This document shows, piece by piece, positions 51,845 through 61,542 of a stretch of 64,000 nt of DNA. The DNA lies in contig JAEWMS010000033.1 in assembly GCA_023393115.1 (NCBI GenBank), forward strand, positions 62,001 to 126,000. The letters run 5' to 3'. The notes under the pieces were generated by a model. It was not told the DNA's origin and did no database searches. It saw nothing but the letters and a program-made list of their open reading frames with translations. Numbering within the stretch: the first letter of the stretch is position 1; each line of letters begins with the position of its first letter. Made by a program: the position numbers and the translations under genes. This stretch comes from Bacillota bacterium (lineage in GTDB: Bacteria > Bacillota > Clostridia > Acetivibrionales > DSM-1351).

Positions 51845-53167
51845 TTACTCAATCCAATTATTAACATTTATATAAATTTGGGATATAATCTGTAAAGATT
51901 TTACAGCATTTTCTGCATTTCTTTTTCTTTTATCGCGAATACTAGTATCAAGGTTACCAAAAATACCAAAGTTAACATTCATGGGTTGGAAGTTCTTAAC
52001 ACTCTGGTCCGATATATAATTGCTCAGAGCTCCAATCGCCGTATTTGACGGAAATTCCACTTTTTCTCTGCCCAATACCCTTGCAGCGGCATTTATACCT
52101 GCTACAAAGCCTGATGCTGTTGACTCGATATAGCCTTCTACTCCTGTAATTTGTCCTGCAAAGTATATGGATGGATTCTTTTTAAGGTTGTAGGTATTAT
52201 CCAGTAGCTTGGGGGAGTTTATATAAGTGTTTCTATGCATAACCCCGTATCTGACAAATTCTGCATTTTCAAGGCCAGGAATAAGACTAAATACTCTTTT
52301 CTGTTCAGCCCATTTTAAATGTGTTTGAAACCCTACTATATTATAAAGCGTACCAGTTTTATTGTCCTGTCTTAGCTGTACTACAGCATAAGGTTTTGTA
52401 TTTGTTCTGGAGTCACTAAGGCCTACCGGTTTTAATGGGCCGAACCTCATTGTATCCTTTCCCCTCTTAGCCATACTCTCAATGGGCATGCAGCCTTCAA
52501 ATACCATGTTTTTTTCGAATTCCTTAATTTCAGCCAGTTCTGCATTTACCAGAGCATCATAAAAGATTTCATATTCATCACGGCTCATAGGACAATTTAT
52601 ATAGTCCTCTGACCCTCTGCCGTATCTGGCAGCTTTAAAGGCTTTATCCATGTTAATTGAATCATAGGTTACAATGGGTGCCGCGGCATCAAAAAAGTGG
52701 AGATAGTCCTCGCCTATTATTTCCTTAACAGCGCTGAACATCCCTTCGGATGTTAATGGACCGGTAGCAATTATTGTTATATTTTCATCTGGTATGCCAA
52801 TCTGTTCCCGGTTGATTATTTCAATGTTTCCTATTCCCTTTATTTGGTCCGTGATATACTCTGAAAAGCCTTCACGATCCACGGCCAAAGCTCCACCGGC
52901 AGGTACCCGTGTAGCGTCTGCAGCCTTAAGAATCAAGGAATCCATTGCTCTTAATTCCTCCTTCAACAAACCGACGGCATTTTCAATCTGATCAGATCGA
53001 AGAGAGTTACTGCAGACCAGTTCAGCAAAATTGCTTGAATGGTGAGCTGGAGAATATTTCTCCGGTTTCATTTCGTAAAGCTTTACATTTATACCTCTCT
53101 TTGACAGCTGGTATGCAGCCTCACAACCGGCTAGCCCGGCTCCGATTACATTTACAATATTTTTCAT
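51845..53167 (-). CDS. trmFO: tRNA (uracil-54-C5)-methyltransferase TrmFO
   Basis: About 440 residues. An FAD motif VIGAGLAGCEAAYQLSKRG at the start, VCSNSLRSDQIENAVGLLKEELR and later AGQITGVEGYIESTASGFVAG, all TrmFO (Gid) marks. Uses methylene-THF and FADH2 to make m5U54 in tRNA. ATG 53165-53167 (MKNIVNVIGAG) follows GGGAGATTAAT; the longer frame upstream runs through the topA terminator and is not real. topA-trmFO adjacency is typical in Firmicutes. Confidence 0.96.
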   Translation of the reverse strand: MKNIVNVIGAGLAGCEAAYQLSKRGINVKLYEMKPEKYSPAHHSSNFAELVCSNSLRSDQIENAVGLLKEELRAMDSLILKAADATRVPAGGALAVDREGFSEYITDQIKGIGNIEIINREQIGIPDENITIIATGPLTSEGMFSAVKEIIGEDYLHFFDAAAPIVTYDSINMDKAFKAARYGRGSEDYINCPMSRDEYEIFYDALVNAELAEIKEFEKNMVFEGCMPIESMAKRGKDTMRFGPLKPVGLSDSRTNTKPYAVVQLRQDNKTGTLYNIVGFQTHLKWAEQKRVFSLIPGLENAEFVRYGVMHRNTYINSPKLLDNTYNLKKNPSIYFAGQITGVEGYIESTASGFVAGINAAARVLGREKVEFPSNTAIGALSNYISDQSVKNFQPMNVNFGIFGNLDTSIRDKRKRNAENAVKSLQIISQIYINVNNWIE

Positions 53168-53178
53168 ATTAATCTCCC

Positions 53179-53200
53179 ATCTACGCGCATAGCGTGTACA
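53179..53200 (-). repeat. Ribosome-site-linked hairpin repeat, copy B1
   Basis: The 22-base segment on the minus strand reads TGTACACGCTATGCGCGTAGAT, of which 21 bases equal copy B2 upstream of the ComM-like gene. Arms TACACGC and GCGCGTA leave one mismatch in a 7-bp stem with a TAT loop. GGGAG follows directly, then AATATG. Confidence 0.6.
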
Positions 53201-53215
53201 CACATAATATATTAA

Positions 53216-53250
53216 ATAAACCGAAAGGCTTATATGCACTTCCGGTTTAC
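53216..53250 (-). terminator. Terminator between topA and trmFO
   Basis: AAACCGGAAG and CCTTTCGGTTT form a stem with one mismatch, with a TGCATATAAG loop, followed by ATTT. Together with the repeat it suggests partly separate expression of trmFO. Confidence 0.6.
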
Positions 53251-53288
53251 AAGTTAATTCTATATATCCTTTTAAGATTTTTGAAAAT

Positions 53289-55409
53289 TTATTTTGCCTT
53301 TTTAACAGTAGTATCATTGTGGCTCTGACACTTTTCGTTGCTGCACTTAAGTTCTGCCTTTTTACCTGCAGTTTTTTTCAGCATAAAGCTTCCGCACTGA
53401 CTACAAGTCTCATTGCTTGGCATATCCCAGCTCATAAAGGAGCATTCCGGGTTCCTTTCGCAACCGATATACCTTCTGCCCTTTTTAGTCTTTTTGTATA
53501 AAACTTTTCCCTGACATAAAGGACATGATACACCGGCCTCCTCAACTATTGCTTTTGTGTTGCGGCATTCGGGAAAACCCGGGCAGGCAAGAAATTTCCC
53601 AAATCTTCCGTGCTTCACAACCATATTTCTTCCACATTTATCGCATATAACATCGGAGACTTCCTCAGGAACCTCAACATCTCCAATTGATTCCTCAGCC
53701 TGCTTCAGAACTCCGGCAAAAGAAGAATAGAAATCCTTCATAACCGCTTTCCAAGGCTTTTCACCGTCTTCTACAGCATCCAGCTCATTTTCCATTTGAG
53801 CAGTAAATTCTGCATCGACTATATCAACAAAATGATTTTTCATTATATCATTGACTATTTTGCCCAACTCTGTAGGTAACAAAAATTTCTTTTCCTTAAC
53901 TACATAGCCTCTGGATAATATAGTAGTAATAGTTGGAGCGTAAGTACTTGGCCTTCCGATGCCCCTCTCTTCCAGTGCTCTTACTAGTGTGGCTTCGGTA
54001 TACCTTGCCGGCGGTTGAGTAAAATGCTGCTTGGGAGTATTCTTCTTTAGTTCAAGAACATCACCCTGCATTAATTCAGGAAGATTGTTTCCTTCTTCAT
54101 CTTCATCGTCACCTTCATCTTCACTGCCTTCAGCGTCCTTCCCTTCAATATAAAGTACCATAAAGCCCTGAAATTTCACCTTGGAGCCATTAGCTTTAAA
54201 GATGTATTTACCCGCAGATATATCTGCGCTGACTGTATCGTACACTGCTGATGACATCTGGCTGGCAATAAATCTACTCCATATCAGTTTGTACAATTTA
54301 TATTGTTCTGCATTAAGTGAGTCCTTGATTTCATCAGGAGTCATTGTGATATAGGTAGGACGGATAGCTTCATGGGCATCCTGGGACGCCGACTTGTTTT
54401 TATATACTTTCGGGGTCTGGGGAATATAGGCTTCGCCATATTTTTTACTTATATATTCCCTTGCTTCGTTTTGCGCTTCGGCAGAAATTCTGGTGGAGTC
54501 GGTTCTCATGTATGTTATCAAACCAACTGAACCATGACCCTTTATTTCGATACCTTCATACAGCTGCTGGGCTACCATCATGGTTCTTTTTGTGGTAAAG
54601 CCAAGTTTCCTCGATGCTTCCTGCTGCAAGGTACTGGTTATAAAAGGTGCAGCGGCGGCTCTTTTCTTTTCCTGTTCCTTAACCTTCTTAACTATATATT
54701 TACTTTTCTCAAGTTCCTTCAGGATAGCATTAACCTGCTCTTCATTATTCAGTTCTATCTTTTCAGCCTCTGTACCGTAAAATTTTGCATTAAACCCCGG
54801 ACTGACTTTTGGCTTTACAAGCTTTGATATAATTGACCAATACTCCTGGGTGACGAAATTATCAATTTCCTCCTCCCTGTCACATATCATTTTTGTTGCG
54901 ACAGACTGAACTCTTCCGGCGCTCAATCCCTTCTTTACCTTTTTCCAAAGCAGAGGGCTGATTTTATAGCCTACTATTCTATCAAGTACTCTTCTGGCCT
55001 GCTGTGCATCCACAAGGTCCATATCAATCTTTCTGGGCTGTTTGATAGCACTTTTTACAGCGTTCTGAGTAATTTCATTAAAGGAAACCCTGCATTTCTG
55101 ATTTTCATCTATATTCAAGAGGTTTGCCAGATGCCAGGAAATTGCCTCGCCTTCACGGTCAGGGTCAGTAGCAAGATAAACTTTTTTTGCAGCTTTTGCT
55201 TCTTTTTTAAGTTTAGATATTACATCACCTTTGCCTCTGATTGTTATATATTTAGGCTCAAAATTGTTATCAATATCTACACCCATCTGACTTTTAGGCA
55301 AATCTCTAACATGGCCTACAGATGCTTCCACCTTATAGCCTTTACCTAAAAACTTACCGATAGATTTTACTTTTCCGGGAGACTCCACAATAACCAGGTT
55401 ATCAGCCAT
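53289..55409 (-). CDS. topA: DNA topoisomerase I
   Basis: 706 residues. Toprim domain at the start (LVIVESPGKVKSIGKFLG, ATDPDREGEAISWHL), the active-site Tyr in LITYMRTDSTRIS, then three zinc-ribbon domains at the C-terminus (CDKCGRN, CPLCQGK, CSQCGSF). An acidic insert (about 432-452, many Glu and Asp) precedes the gate-domain segment. It relaxes negative supercoils. ATG after a weak ribosome site. Confidence 0.97.
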   Translation of the reverse strand: MADNLVIVESPGKVKSIGKFLGKGYKVEASVGHVRDLPKSQMGVDIDNNFEPKYITIRGKGDVISKLKKEAKAAKKVYLATDPDREGEAISWHLANLLNIDENQKCRVSFNEITQNAVKSAIKQPRKIDMDLVDAQQARRVLDRIVGYKISPLLWKKVKKGLSAGRVQSVATKMICDREEEIDNFVTQEYWSIISKLVKPKVSPGFNAKFYGTEAEKIELNNEEQVNAILKELEKSKYIVKKVKEQEKKRAAAAPFITSTLQQEASRKLGFTTKRTMMVAQQLYEGIEIKGHGSVGLITYMRTDSTRISAEAQNEAREYISKKYGEAYIPQTPKVYKNKSASQDAHEAIRPTYITMTPDEIKDSLNAEQYKLYKLIWSRFIASQMSSAVYDTVSADISAGKYIFKANGSKVKFQGFMVLYIEGKDAEGSEDEGDDEDEEGNNLPELMQGDVLELKKNTPKQHFTQPPARYTEATLVRALEERGIGRPSTYAPTITTILSRGYVVKEKKFLLPTELGKIVNDIMKNHFVDIVDAEFTAQMENELDAVEDGEKPWKAVMKDFYSSFAGVLKQAEESIGDVEVPEEVSDVICDKCGRNMVVKHGRFGKFLACPGFPECRNTKAIVEEAGVSCPLCQGKVLYKKTKKGRRYIGCERNPECSFMSWDMPSNETCSQCGSFMLKKTAGKKAELKCSNEKCQSHNDTTVKKAK

Positions 55410-55663
55410 TTTATTCCTCCGTGTAATTTTTGTACATTTTTATATCGTTTCAATTTATAACGTTACAATTTTTATCAGACAAATACTAATTTAAACTGGT
55501 TTTTTATTTCTGTCAACCTCACATTAATGATTTTACAGAAAAATAAGTAAATTCTGTTATTTTATAGTCATCCCTAAAAGCTTATTACTTGTTTGTCCCT
55601 TATCAAAATTATGCACACAATATAAGATTTTATGACTGTCCAAAATCATTATATGTATGTTAT

Positions 55664-56839
55664 TTACATGCACATCTCAAAAAGTTTTCCCGGCAGTTGA
55701 TTTATAACTCCTTTCATTTCAAGCATGAACAGTATATTATTTATTTCACCGGGAGGAATGTTACTTCTTTGAATTATTTCATCTATATGATGAATCCCTT
55801 TCTGTATAATTTTAACAATACGGATTTCCTCTGTACTTAACCCCCTATAGTTCTTTGCCTCAGGATTTACGTTTACCGTATTACCTTTTATTTTTACTAT
55901 ACTTGCCATACTACTGCTTGCATTCTGGATTTTTTTATCTATTTTATCATTACTTATGTATGCCTCAACCCTGTAATCAAATTCCTCCAATATATCTTCA
56001 ACCTCAAGTACCATTTTAGCTCCATCCCGAATTAATTGATTGGTACCTCTGCTGTAAGCACAGTCGATATTTCCCGGAACAGCGAACACTTCGCGGCCCT
56101 GCTCAAGTGCAAAGCCGGCAGTAATGAGAGAGCCGCTTCTTTTTGCAGCTTCTACCACAAGAACACCTGAGGATATTCCGCTGATAATTCTGTTTCTCGC
56201 CGGGAAATTATATTGTAGAGGCGGAGTTCCGGGGGGATATTCAGACAGTATTAATCCGCCAGATTTCAAAATATTGTCATACAGGCCAACATTTTCTGGC
56301 GGATAGATGCATTCGGGTCCACAGCCCAAGACTGCTGCTGTTTTTCCGCCGGCGTCCAAACAGCCCTCATGGGCAATACTGTCTATTCCTCTGGCAAGGC
56401 CGCTAATAATTTGGACACCTCTCATTGCAAGCTCGTAGGATAGTTTTTTTGCCGAAAACGCACCGTAATTTGTTGTTCTTCTTGAGCCAACCACTGCTAT
56501 GGAAAATTCGGAAAGTTTTAATTTCCCCCTATAGTACAGTGCAACTGGTGGATCATAAATCTCTCTAAGACCTTGAGGATAATCAGCGTCGGATATATCT
56601 ATAACTTTTATATCATTTTTGAGCATTAAATCATTTATCTTAGTAATCCTCTCCCTATTTTCCATGGACAAAATTTCTTCTACATTTTTTTTAGTAAGCT
56701 GTCTGTTTGTTTTTAGTTCAGATTCGCTCAAATTAAAAATTATTTTGGGGTCCCCGTATGCTTCAAGAAGTGTTCGTGCCTTTACCGGACCTAAACCTGC
56801 CAGTGATGAAAACCATACCCAATAATCCATTTCTCTCAT
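55664..56839 (-). CDS. dprA: DNA processing protein DprA
   Basis: 391 residues. An N-terminal SAM-like part, then the Rossmann domain with AVVGSRRTTNYGA, IISGLARGIDSIAHEG, GKTAAVLGCG and a C-terminal winged helix. It loads RecA on incoming DNA in transformation. ATG 6 bases after AAGGAG. Placed just before the ComM-like gene; the pair is standard in Firmicutes. The 254-base gap to topA holds no clear feature. Confidence 0.95.
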   Translation of the reverse strand: MREMDYWVWFSSLAGLGPVKARTLLEAYGDPKIIFNLSESELKTNRQLTKKNVEEILSMENRERITKINDLMLKNDIKVIDISDADYPQGLREIYDPPVALYYRGKLKLSEFSIAVVGSRRTTNYGAFSAKKLSYELAMRGVQIISGLARGIDSIAHEGCLDAGGKTAAVLGCGPECIYPPENVGLYDNILKSGGLILSEYPPGTPPLQYNFPARNRIISGISSGVLVVEAAKRSGSLITAGFALEQGREVFAVPGNIDCAYSRGTNQLIRDGAKMVLEVEDILEEFDYRVEAYISNDKIDKKIQNASSSMASIVKIKGNTVNVNPEAKNYRGLSTEEIRIVKIIQKGIHHIDEIIQRSNIPPGEINNILFMLEMKGVINQLPGKLFEMCM

Positions 56840-56862
56840 ACATTTCTCCTTGTATTTTGTAA

Positions 56863-58392
56863 TTAATATTTATGTCTGTCAAAACTTCTGTACTGAATTG
56901 CCTCAGCCACATGCTGGGATTTTATTACCTCACTGCTCTCCATATCTGCTATTGTCCTGGCAACCTTCAGTATTCTGTTATGGGCTCTGGCACTCAGACC
57001 CAGCTTTTCAAACGCGCGCAGTAATAAATTAGAAGTAACTCTGTCAAGTTCACAATATTTTTTAACCATTGAAGGTGTCAATTCAGAGTTTGAAAATATA
57101 CCGAGTCCTTTGTATCTTTCAAGCTGTATATCTCTTGCTTTATTCACCCTTGCCCTGATAGCTGCCGAAGTCTCAACCTTGGTTGTATTTTGGAGATCTT
57201 GAAACTTAACCGGCTGAACCTCGGCGTGAATATCTATTCTGTCTAGAATAGGCTGACTCAGCTTTCCAAAATACTGTTTTATCATTTTGGGTGTACAGGT
57301 ACATTTTTTTGTGCCATCCAATAAGAAGCCGCATTTGCACGGGTTTGCAGCACATATTAAAGTTGTTTTAGCTGGATAGGTGATGCTATTATTTGCTCGT
57401 GATATGCATATTTCACCATCCTCCAAAGGCTGCCGAAGGACTTCAATGGCTTCAGTGCTAAACTCCGGAAATTCATCCAGAAAGAGAACACCAAAATGTG
57501 CCAGACTAACCTCTCCGGGTTTTATGTGTTTGCCTCCTCCGATAAGAGAAATATCTGATATTGTATGGTGAGGATTTCTAAAGGGCCTGACAGTAATAAG
57601 TGAAGTTTTCTGAGGCAGTAGTCCGGCCACACTGTATATTTTGGTCAGCTCCAGAGCTTCCTCAAAGGTCATTTGTGGTAAGATAGTTGGAAGTCTCTTG
57701 GCAAGCATGGTTTTCCCGCTCCCGGGAGAACCCACCATCAGCAGGTTATGGGCTCCTGAAGCTGCTATCTCCATTGCCCGCTTAACGTTATCCTGACCTC
57801 TAACATCGCTGAAATCCATAGAATATGAAATATTCTGTACAAAAATGCTGTCAATATCTATTTTATATGCAGGTATAATCTCTCTGCCATTAAGGTGGTT
57901 GATTAGCTCAACTAAGCTTTTAACAGGTAAAATGTTTACATCTGCAAGGACAGCTGCTTCATCAGCATTTGCTTCAGGTACAAAAACATTGCCTATACCA
58001 TGGGAGCGGGCACAGCAAGCCATGGACAGAATTCCTTTTACGGGCTTGATAGTACCATCCAGAGATAATTCTCCCAAAAACATATACTTCTCCAGTTCAT
58101 TTGAAACTATAATACCCGAGGCTACTAATATACCAACTGCTATTGAAACATCATAGACAGAACCCCCTTTTCGTAAATTTGCCGGCGCAAGGTTTATGGT
58201 TATTCGCCTTATGGGAAATTCTATCTCGCTGTTCTTGATGGCTGCTCTTACTCTTTCCCTGGATTCTCTGACAGCAGTATCACCCAAACCTACTATATCG
58301 AAGCTCGGTATCCCGTTACTGATGTCAGTTTCAACTTCCACTATGCAGCCATCAATTCCCATGAGTGCACAACTGTTAATTTTTGAAACCAT
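56863..58392 (-). CDS. comM: YifB/ComM family Mg-chelatase-like AAA+ ATPase
   Basis: About 509 residues. An N-terminal Lon-like (S16) domain, then AAA+ with Walker A MVGSPGSGKTMLAKRLP, Walker B HFGVLFLDEFPEF, and a Mg_chelatase C-terminal part. It is a branch-migration helicase in transformation in gamma-proteobacteria; its role in clostridia is less clear. ATG 58390-58392 (MVSKINSCAL) lies after GGAGGATAAT; a longer in-frame ATG overlaps this site. Repeat copy B2 ends just upstream. Confidence 0.93.
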   Translation of the reverse strand: MVSKINSCALMGIDGCIVEVETDISNGIPSFDIVGLGDTAVRESRERVRAAIKNSEIEFPIRRITINLAPANLRKGGSVYDVSIAVGILVASGIIVSNELEKYMFLGELSLDGTIKPVKGILSMACCARSHGIGNVFVPEANADEAAVLADVNILPVKSLVELINHLNGREIIPAYKIDIDSIFVQNISYSMDFSDVRGQDNVKRAMEIAASGAHNLLMVGSPGSGKTMLAKRLPTILPQMTFEEALELTKIYSVAGLLPQKTSLITVRPFRNPHHTISDISLIGGGKHIKPGEVSLAHFGVLFLDEFPEFSTEAIEVLRQPLEDGEICISRANNSITYPAKTTLICAANPCKCGFLLDGTKKCTCTPKMIKQYFGKLSQPILDRIDIHAEVQPVKFQDLQNTTKVETSAAIRARVNKARDIQLERYKGLGIFSNSELTPSMVKKYCELDRVTSNLLLRAFEKLGLSARAHNRILKVARTIADMESSEVIKSQHVAEAIQYRSFDRHKY

Positions 58393-58402
58393 ATTATCCT
58401 CC

Positions 58403-58424
58403 ATCTACGCGCATAGCGCGTACA
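58403..58424 (-). repeat. Ribosome-site-linked hairpin repeat, copy B2
   Basis: Minus-strand TGTACGCGCTATGCGCGTAGAT, one base different from B1. TACGCGC-TAT-GCGCGTA is a perfect 7-bp hairpin directly followed by GGAGGATAAT and the ATG. So the hairpin sits right next to the ribosome site in both copies. Confidence 0.65.
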
Positions 58425-58439
58425 AAATAGAATGAAAAG

Positions 58440-58940
58440 ACACGTAGAGGCTTTTCGCTGCGTGAAAAGCACTGGGACTTACAAAATACTTTTTTCACGC
58501 TATCCTCTTTTCTTTTATATTAGTGATAACTTTATGTTATAAGAAATACTACTTACATTAGGTATAGAATATTTTCTATAAAGTGACGTGGTTAAGAACG
58601 GAACTTTTCCACATAAGATATTGGGCTGGAACCTATTGAACTGATCAATTTTTACTGAATCTATGAGTTTTTTACATAGAGATAATTTAGAGATTATAGA
58701 TTAAGCATAATACTTACAGGAATCGGTATATGAATTATTTACAAAAAGACAGTTTTATACTGATATGTTTGATTTTTAAACGATTTATATGGGGTTTATT
58801 TTGATTAATCTGAAAAGAAACAACTGGAAAATTACTAGAATTATTTAGAAAATTACATTTTTTACGCTATAAATATTATACTATAAAGAAAATAAAAAAT
58901 CACCTATTTTTTACATATAATTATATTTATTACTATAAAG
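58440..58940. other. AT-rich gap between ComM-like gene and chemoreceptor remnant
   Basis: About 500 bases without a gene. Close to the left edge GCTTTTC-GCTGCGT-GAAAAGC forms a 7-bp hairpin (58451-58471). The rest is AT-rich with poly-A/T stretches and no open frame that looks real. It probably holds the promoter of the dprA-side genes, but no box is convincing. Confidence 0.5.
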
Positions 58941-58945
58941 AAATC

Positions 58946-58992
58946 AAAAAGCTGAACAATAAATTACCATTGGGATATGTTCAGCCTTTTCT
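58946..58992 (-). terminator. Terminator after chemoreceptor remnant
   Basis: Minus strand GCTGAACA and TGTTCAGC form an 8-bp stem with a loop of about 19 bases, followed by TTTTTGATT. Confidence 0.75.
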
Positions 58993-59014
58993 ATTGTATT
59001 AGCTACATATGAAA

Positions 59015-59909
59015 TTAGTTAATATCGCTATTTTTACTCAGTAAATTTTTCAGTTTTCCAAAGGATTCTCCTGCCTTTTTAACCAGATTAATTCCCGATT
59101 TAATGGTTGTGTAACTCTGGTCTATAGAATCTGCCGCTTTGTCGGTATCGTTTTGTATCTGATTTATGATGTTTGAAATATCTTTCGCTGCACTTGCAGA
59201 TTTTTCTGCAAGCTTCCTAATTTCATCAGAAACTACTGCAAAGCCCTTACCATGTTCTCCGGCCCTTGCTGATTCTATGGCGGCATTAAGCGCAAGGAGG
59301 TTGGTTTGTTCTGTGATGTTTGTAATAATTTCTATAATCCTTCCGGTTTCTTTGGATCTTTCGCCTAAATTATTTATATGATCCTTGTTTTCAACAGTGG
59401 ACATTTCAATTTTTTCCATGTTACTTATGGCATTGAAAATTATCTTTTCACTCTCTTCTGCTGCAACAGATGTATTAAGCGATATTTCAGATAACTTTTG
59501 AGATTGTTGTGAAATTGATTCAAGAGTACCTGATATATTTTCAACTGTGGTATTGGTACTTTCAATAATATATTCCGATGTAAGAGTAATGTAATGGTGA
59601 AATGGATTTTCAGAGTAGAGCGGGTTTGAATAAATCCGAAAATAATTAGTAATTATCAAATTTAGGATTTCTATAATTAGAGCTGTTAATGTAAGCCTTC
59701 TGTCAAAATAGAAGCAACTTATAGCAACAGGAAATAAAAACATCATATGGATATATCTGATAGTTTAAGTTAAGCATACCTATAACAATGCAGGCCATGA
59801 TAACTGTATAATATTTTAGTATGGAATTTCTTACTCCGATTTTTTTTAGTACGAAAGGAGATAAAGTACCTAACATTCCAATGGCACTGTATACATAAAG
59901 TTTTGACAT
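59015..59909 (-). pseudogene. Methyl-accepting chemotaxis protein, frameshifted and short
   Basis: Two overlapping frames belong to one ancestral gene. The 5' part (to 59703) codes for membrane segments starting MSKLYVYSAIGMLG; the 3' part (from 59746) continues with MMFLFPVAISCFYFDRR and then the signalling domain with the tip NALLALNAAIESARAGEHGKGFAVV (here NLLALNAAIESARAGEHGK). The frame breaks near 59740 at CCATATGATG. After the tip only about 80 residues remain, so the second half of the hairpin is also incomplete. A terminator follows. It is likely non-functional, unless the 3' part is made from its own ATG as a short soluble signalling fragment. Confidence 0.75.
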
Positions 59910-60052
59910 ATTATAATCAAAAAAAATTAATCAGCCCAAGAAATCAACAAGGGGCTATGCGTTTGATGCCGACATGGCCCCGTAATTGTATTAATATTTA
60001 TTAGTATTTTTAAGTTTTCGAAAGTTTTTGAGTTATTGAATATATTCTCAGA

Positions 60053-60512
60053 TTATTTTTCATCTCTTAAGAGATTTTTAAGTTCGTCCATAAAAGTGTT
60101 AATATCTTTAAATTGGCGATAGACCGAAGCAAATCTTACATAAGCAACCTCATCCATGTTTTTTAGCTTGGCCATTACCATTTCACCAATATCTTCTGTA
60201 GTTACTTCTCTGATTAAAGAGTTGTGAAGCTGAGTTTCAATACTCTCAACCATTTTTTCAAGGTCGTTGATCGATATAGGTCTTTTTTCACACGCACGTA
60301 AAAGTCCATTCATTAGCTTTTCCCTGTCAAAGGGCTGTCTGGATTTATCCTTTTTAATCACCATCAAAGGCAGGCTCTCAACCTTTTCATAGGTAGTGAA
60401 TCTTTTGGAACATTTAATGCACTCTCTTCTTCTTCTGATTGCAGAACCCTCGTCTGTAGGTCTGGAATCAATAACCTTATCTTCTATAAAGCCGCAAAAT
60501 GGACATTTCATA
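60053..60512 (-). CDS. nrdR: Ribonucleotide reductase regulator NrdR
   Basis: About 152 residues. Zinc ribbon MKCPFCGFIEDKVIDSRP with ECIKCSKRFTTYE, then an ATP-cone domain (PLMVIKKDKSRQPFDREKLM). It represses nrd genes in answer to dATP/ATP. ATG 60510-60512 after GGAGGATAAAATT; the upstream frame is not real. In clostridia nrdR lies between sigG and other genes, as here. Confidence 0.96.
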
Positions 60513-60589
60513 ATTTTATCCTCCGTAAAAAACAGATGCAAAAATAATTCAATATCCATTTTACCTTATTTAAAAAAATTTGTATACTA

Positions 60590-61363
60590 TCAAATGTACT
60601 TCTTCATATGCATCAAAGCCGTCTTTTCAAGCCTTGACACCTGTGCCTGAGAGATACCTATCTCGTCGGCCACCTCCATTTGTGTACGGCCTTCAAAAAA
60701 CCTTAAATTAAGGATTAGCTTTTCTCTATCGTTCAGTTTTCTCATAGCTTCTTTAAGTGTTATTGTCTCAAGCCAATTCTCATCAATATTTTTGTCATCA
60801 CTGACCTGATCCATAACGAAAATGGCATCTCCACCATCGTGATATACCGATTCAAACAGCGATATCGGGTCCTGAATCGCATCAAGGGCAAATACAATAT
60901 CTTCCTTTGGAAGTTGAAGCTCGGCCGCAAGTTCTGCAATGGTCGGTTCCTTGGAATTTTTTGTGGTTAACCGCTCTTTGGCCTGCAAAGCTTTATAAGC
61001 AATATCCCTTAGAGACCTGCTTACCCTTATGGAATTGTTGTCCCGTAAATACCTTCTAATTTCACCGATTATCATGGGTACAGCATATGTTGAAAACTTA
61101 ACATTTTGTGAAACATCGAAATTATCAATAGCTTTGATTAAGCCAATACACCCAACCTGGAATAAATCGTCCACGTATTCGCCTCTGTTGTTGAATCGCT
61201 GAATTACACTTAATACCAGCCTGAGATTTCCCCTGATGAATTCCTCTCTTGCAGAATTGTCACCTTTATGCATTCTCTCAAACAGAGTTTTTTTCTGTTC
61301 ATTTGTCAAAACAGGAAGTTTTGAAGTATTAACACCACAGATTTCAACTTTATTAATAAGCAT
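60590..61363 (-). CDS. sigG: Sporulation sigma factor sigma-G
   Basis: 257 residues. Begins VEICGVNTSKLPVLTNEQK, the diagnostic SigG start; region 2 has DDLFQVGCIGLIKAIDNFD and region 4 ends ISQAQVSRLEKTALMHMKK. It drives late forespore genes. ATG after GGGAGGTTTTTAT. Downstream of sigE, as in Bacillus and clostridia. Confidence 0.97.
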   Translation of the reverse strand: MLINKVEICGVNTSKLPVLTNEQKKTLFERMHKGDNSAREEFIRGNLRLVLSVIQRFNNRGEYVDDLFQVGCIGLIKAIDNFDVSQNVKFSTYAVPMIIGEIRRYLRDNNSIRVSRSLRDIAYKALQAKERLTTKNSKEPTIAELAAELQLPKEDIVFALDAIQDPISLFESVYHDGGDAIFVMDQVSDDKNIDENWLETITLKEAMRKLNDREKLILNLRFFEGRTQMEVADEIGISQAQVSRLEKTALMHMKKYI

Positions 61364-61406
61364 ATAAAAACCTCCCGAGCTATAATAACAAAATCAACTG
61401 AAATAG

Positions 61407-61441
61407 TTGACTTAGTCAATTACAATGATTGACTTTGTCAA
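61407..61441. promoter_or_regulatory. Twin 13-base palindromes upstream of sigG
   Basis: TTGACTTAGTCAA (61407-61419) and TTGACTTTGTCAA (61429-61441): two near-palindromes 22 bases apart centre to centre, two helical turns. They lie between sigE and sigG, about 45-80 bases before the sigG ATG. The layout is that of a dimer-pair operator; no binder is recognised. Confidence 0.5.
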
Positions 61442-61542
61442 TATCATTATTGCCATGGAGGTACTTTTTATACTGTTTAGCAAACCAAAATATTTTCGTC
61501 AAAGGCCTTGACAAAGCCTGTTTTAAGGCTTTTACAGCTGTT

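Noticed and set aside
53168..53317. Long N-terminal extension of trmFO into topA
   Set aside because: It would translate through the terminator and overlap the end of topA; the inner ATG has GGGAG and fits the family start.
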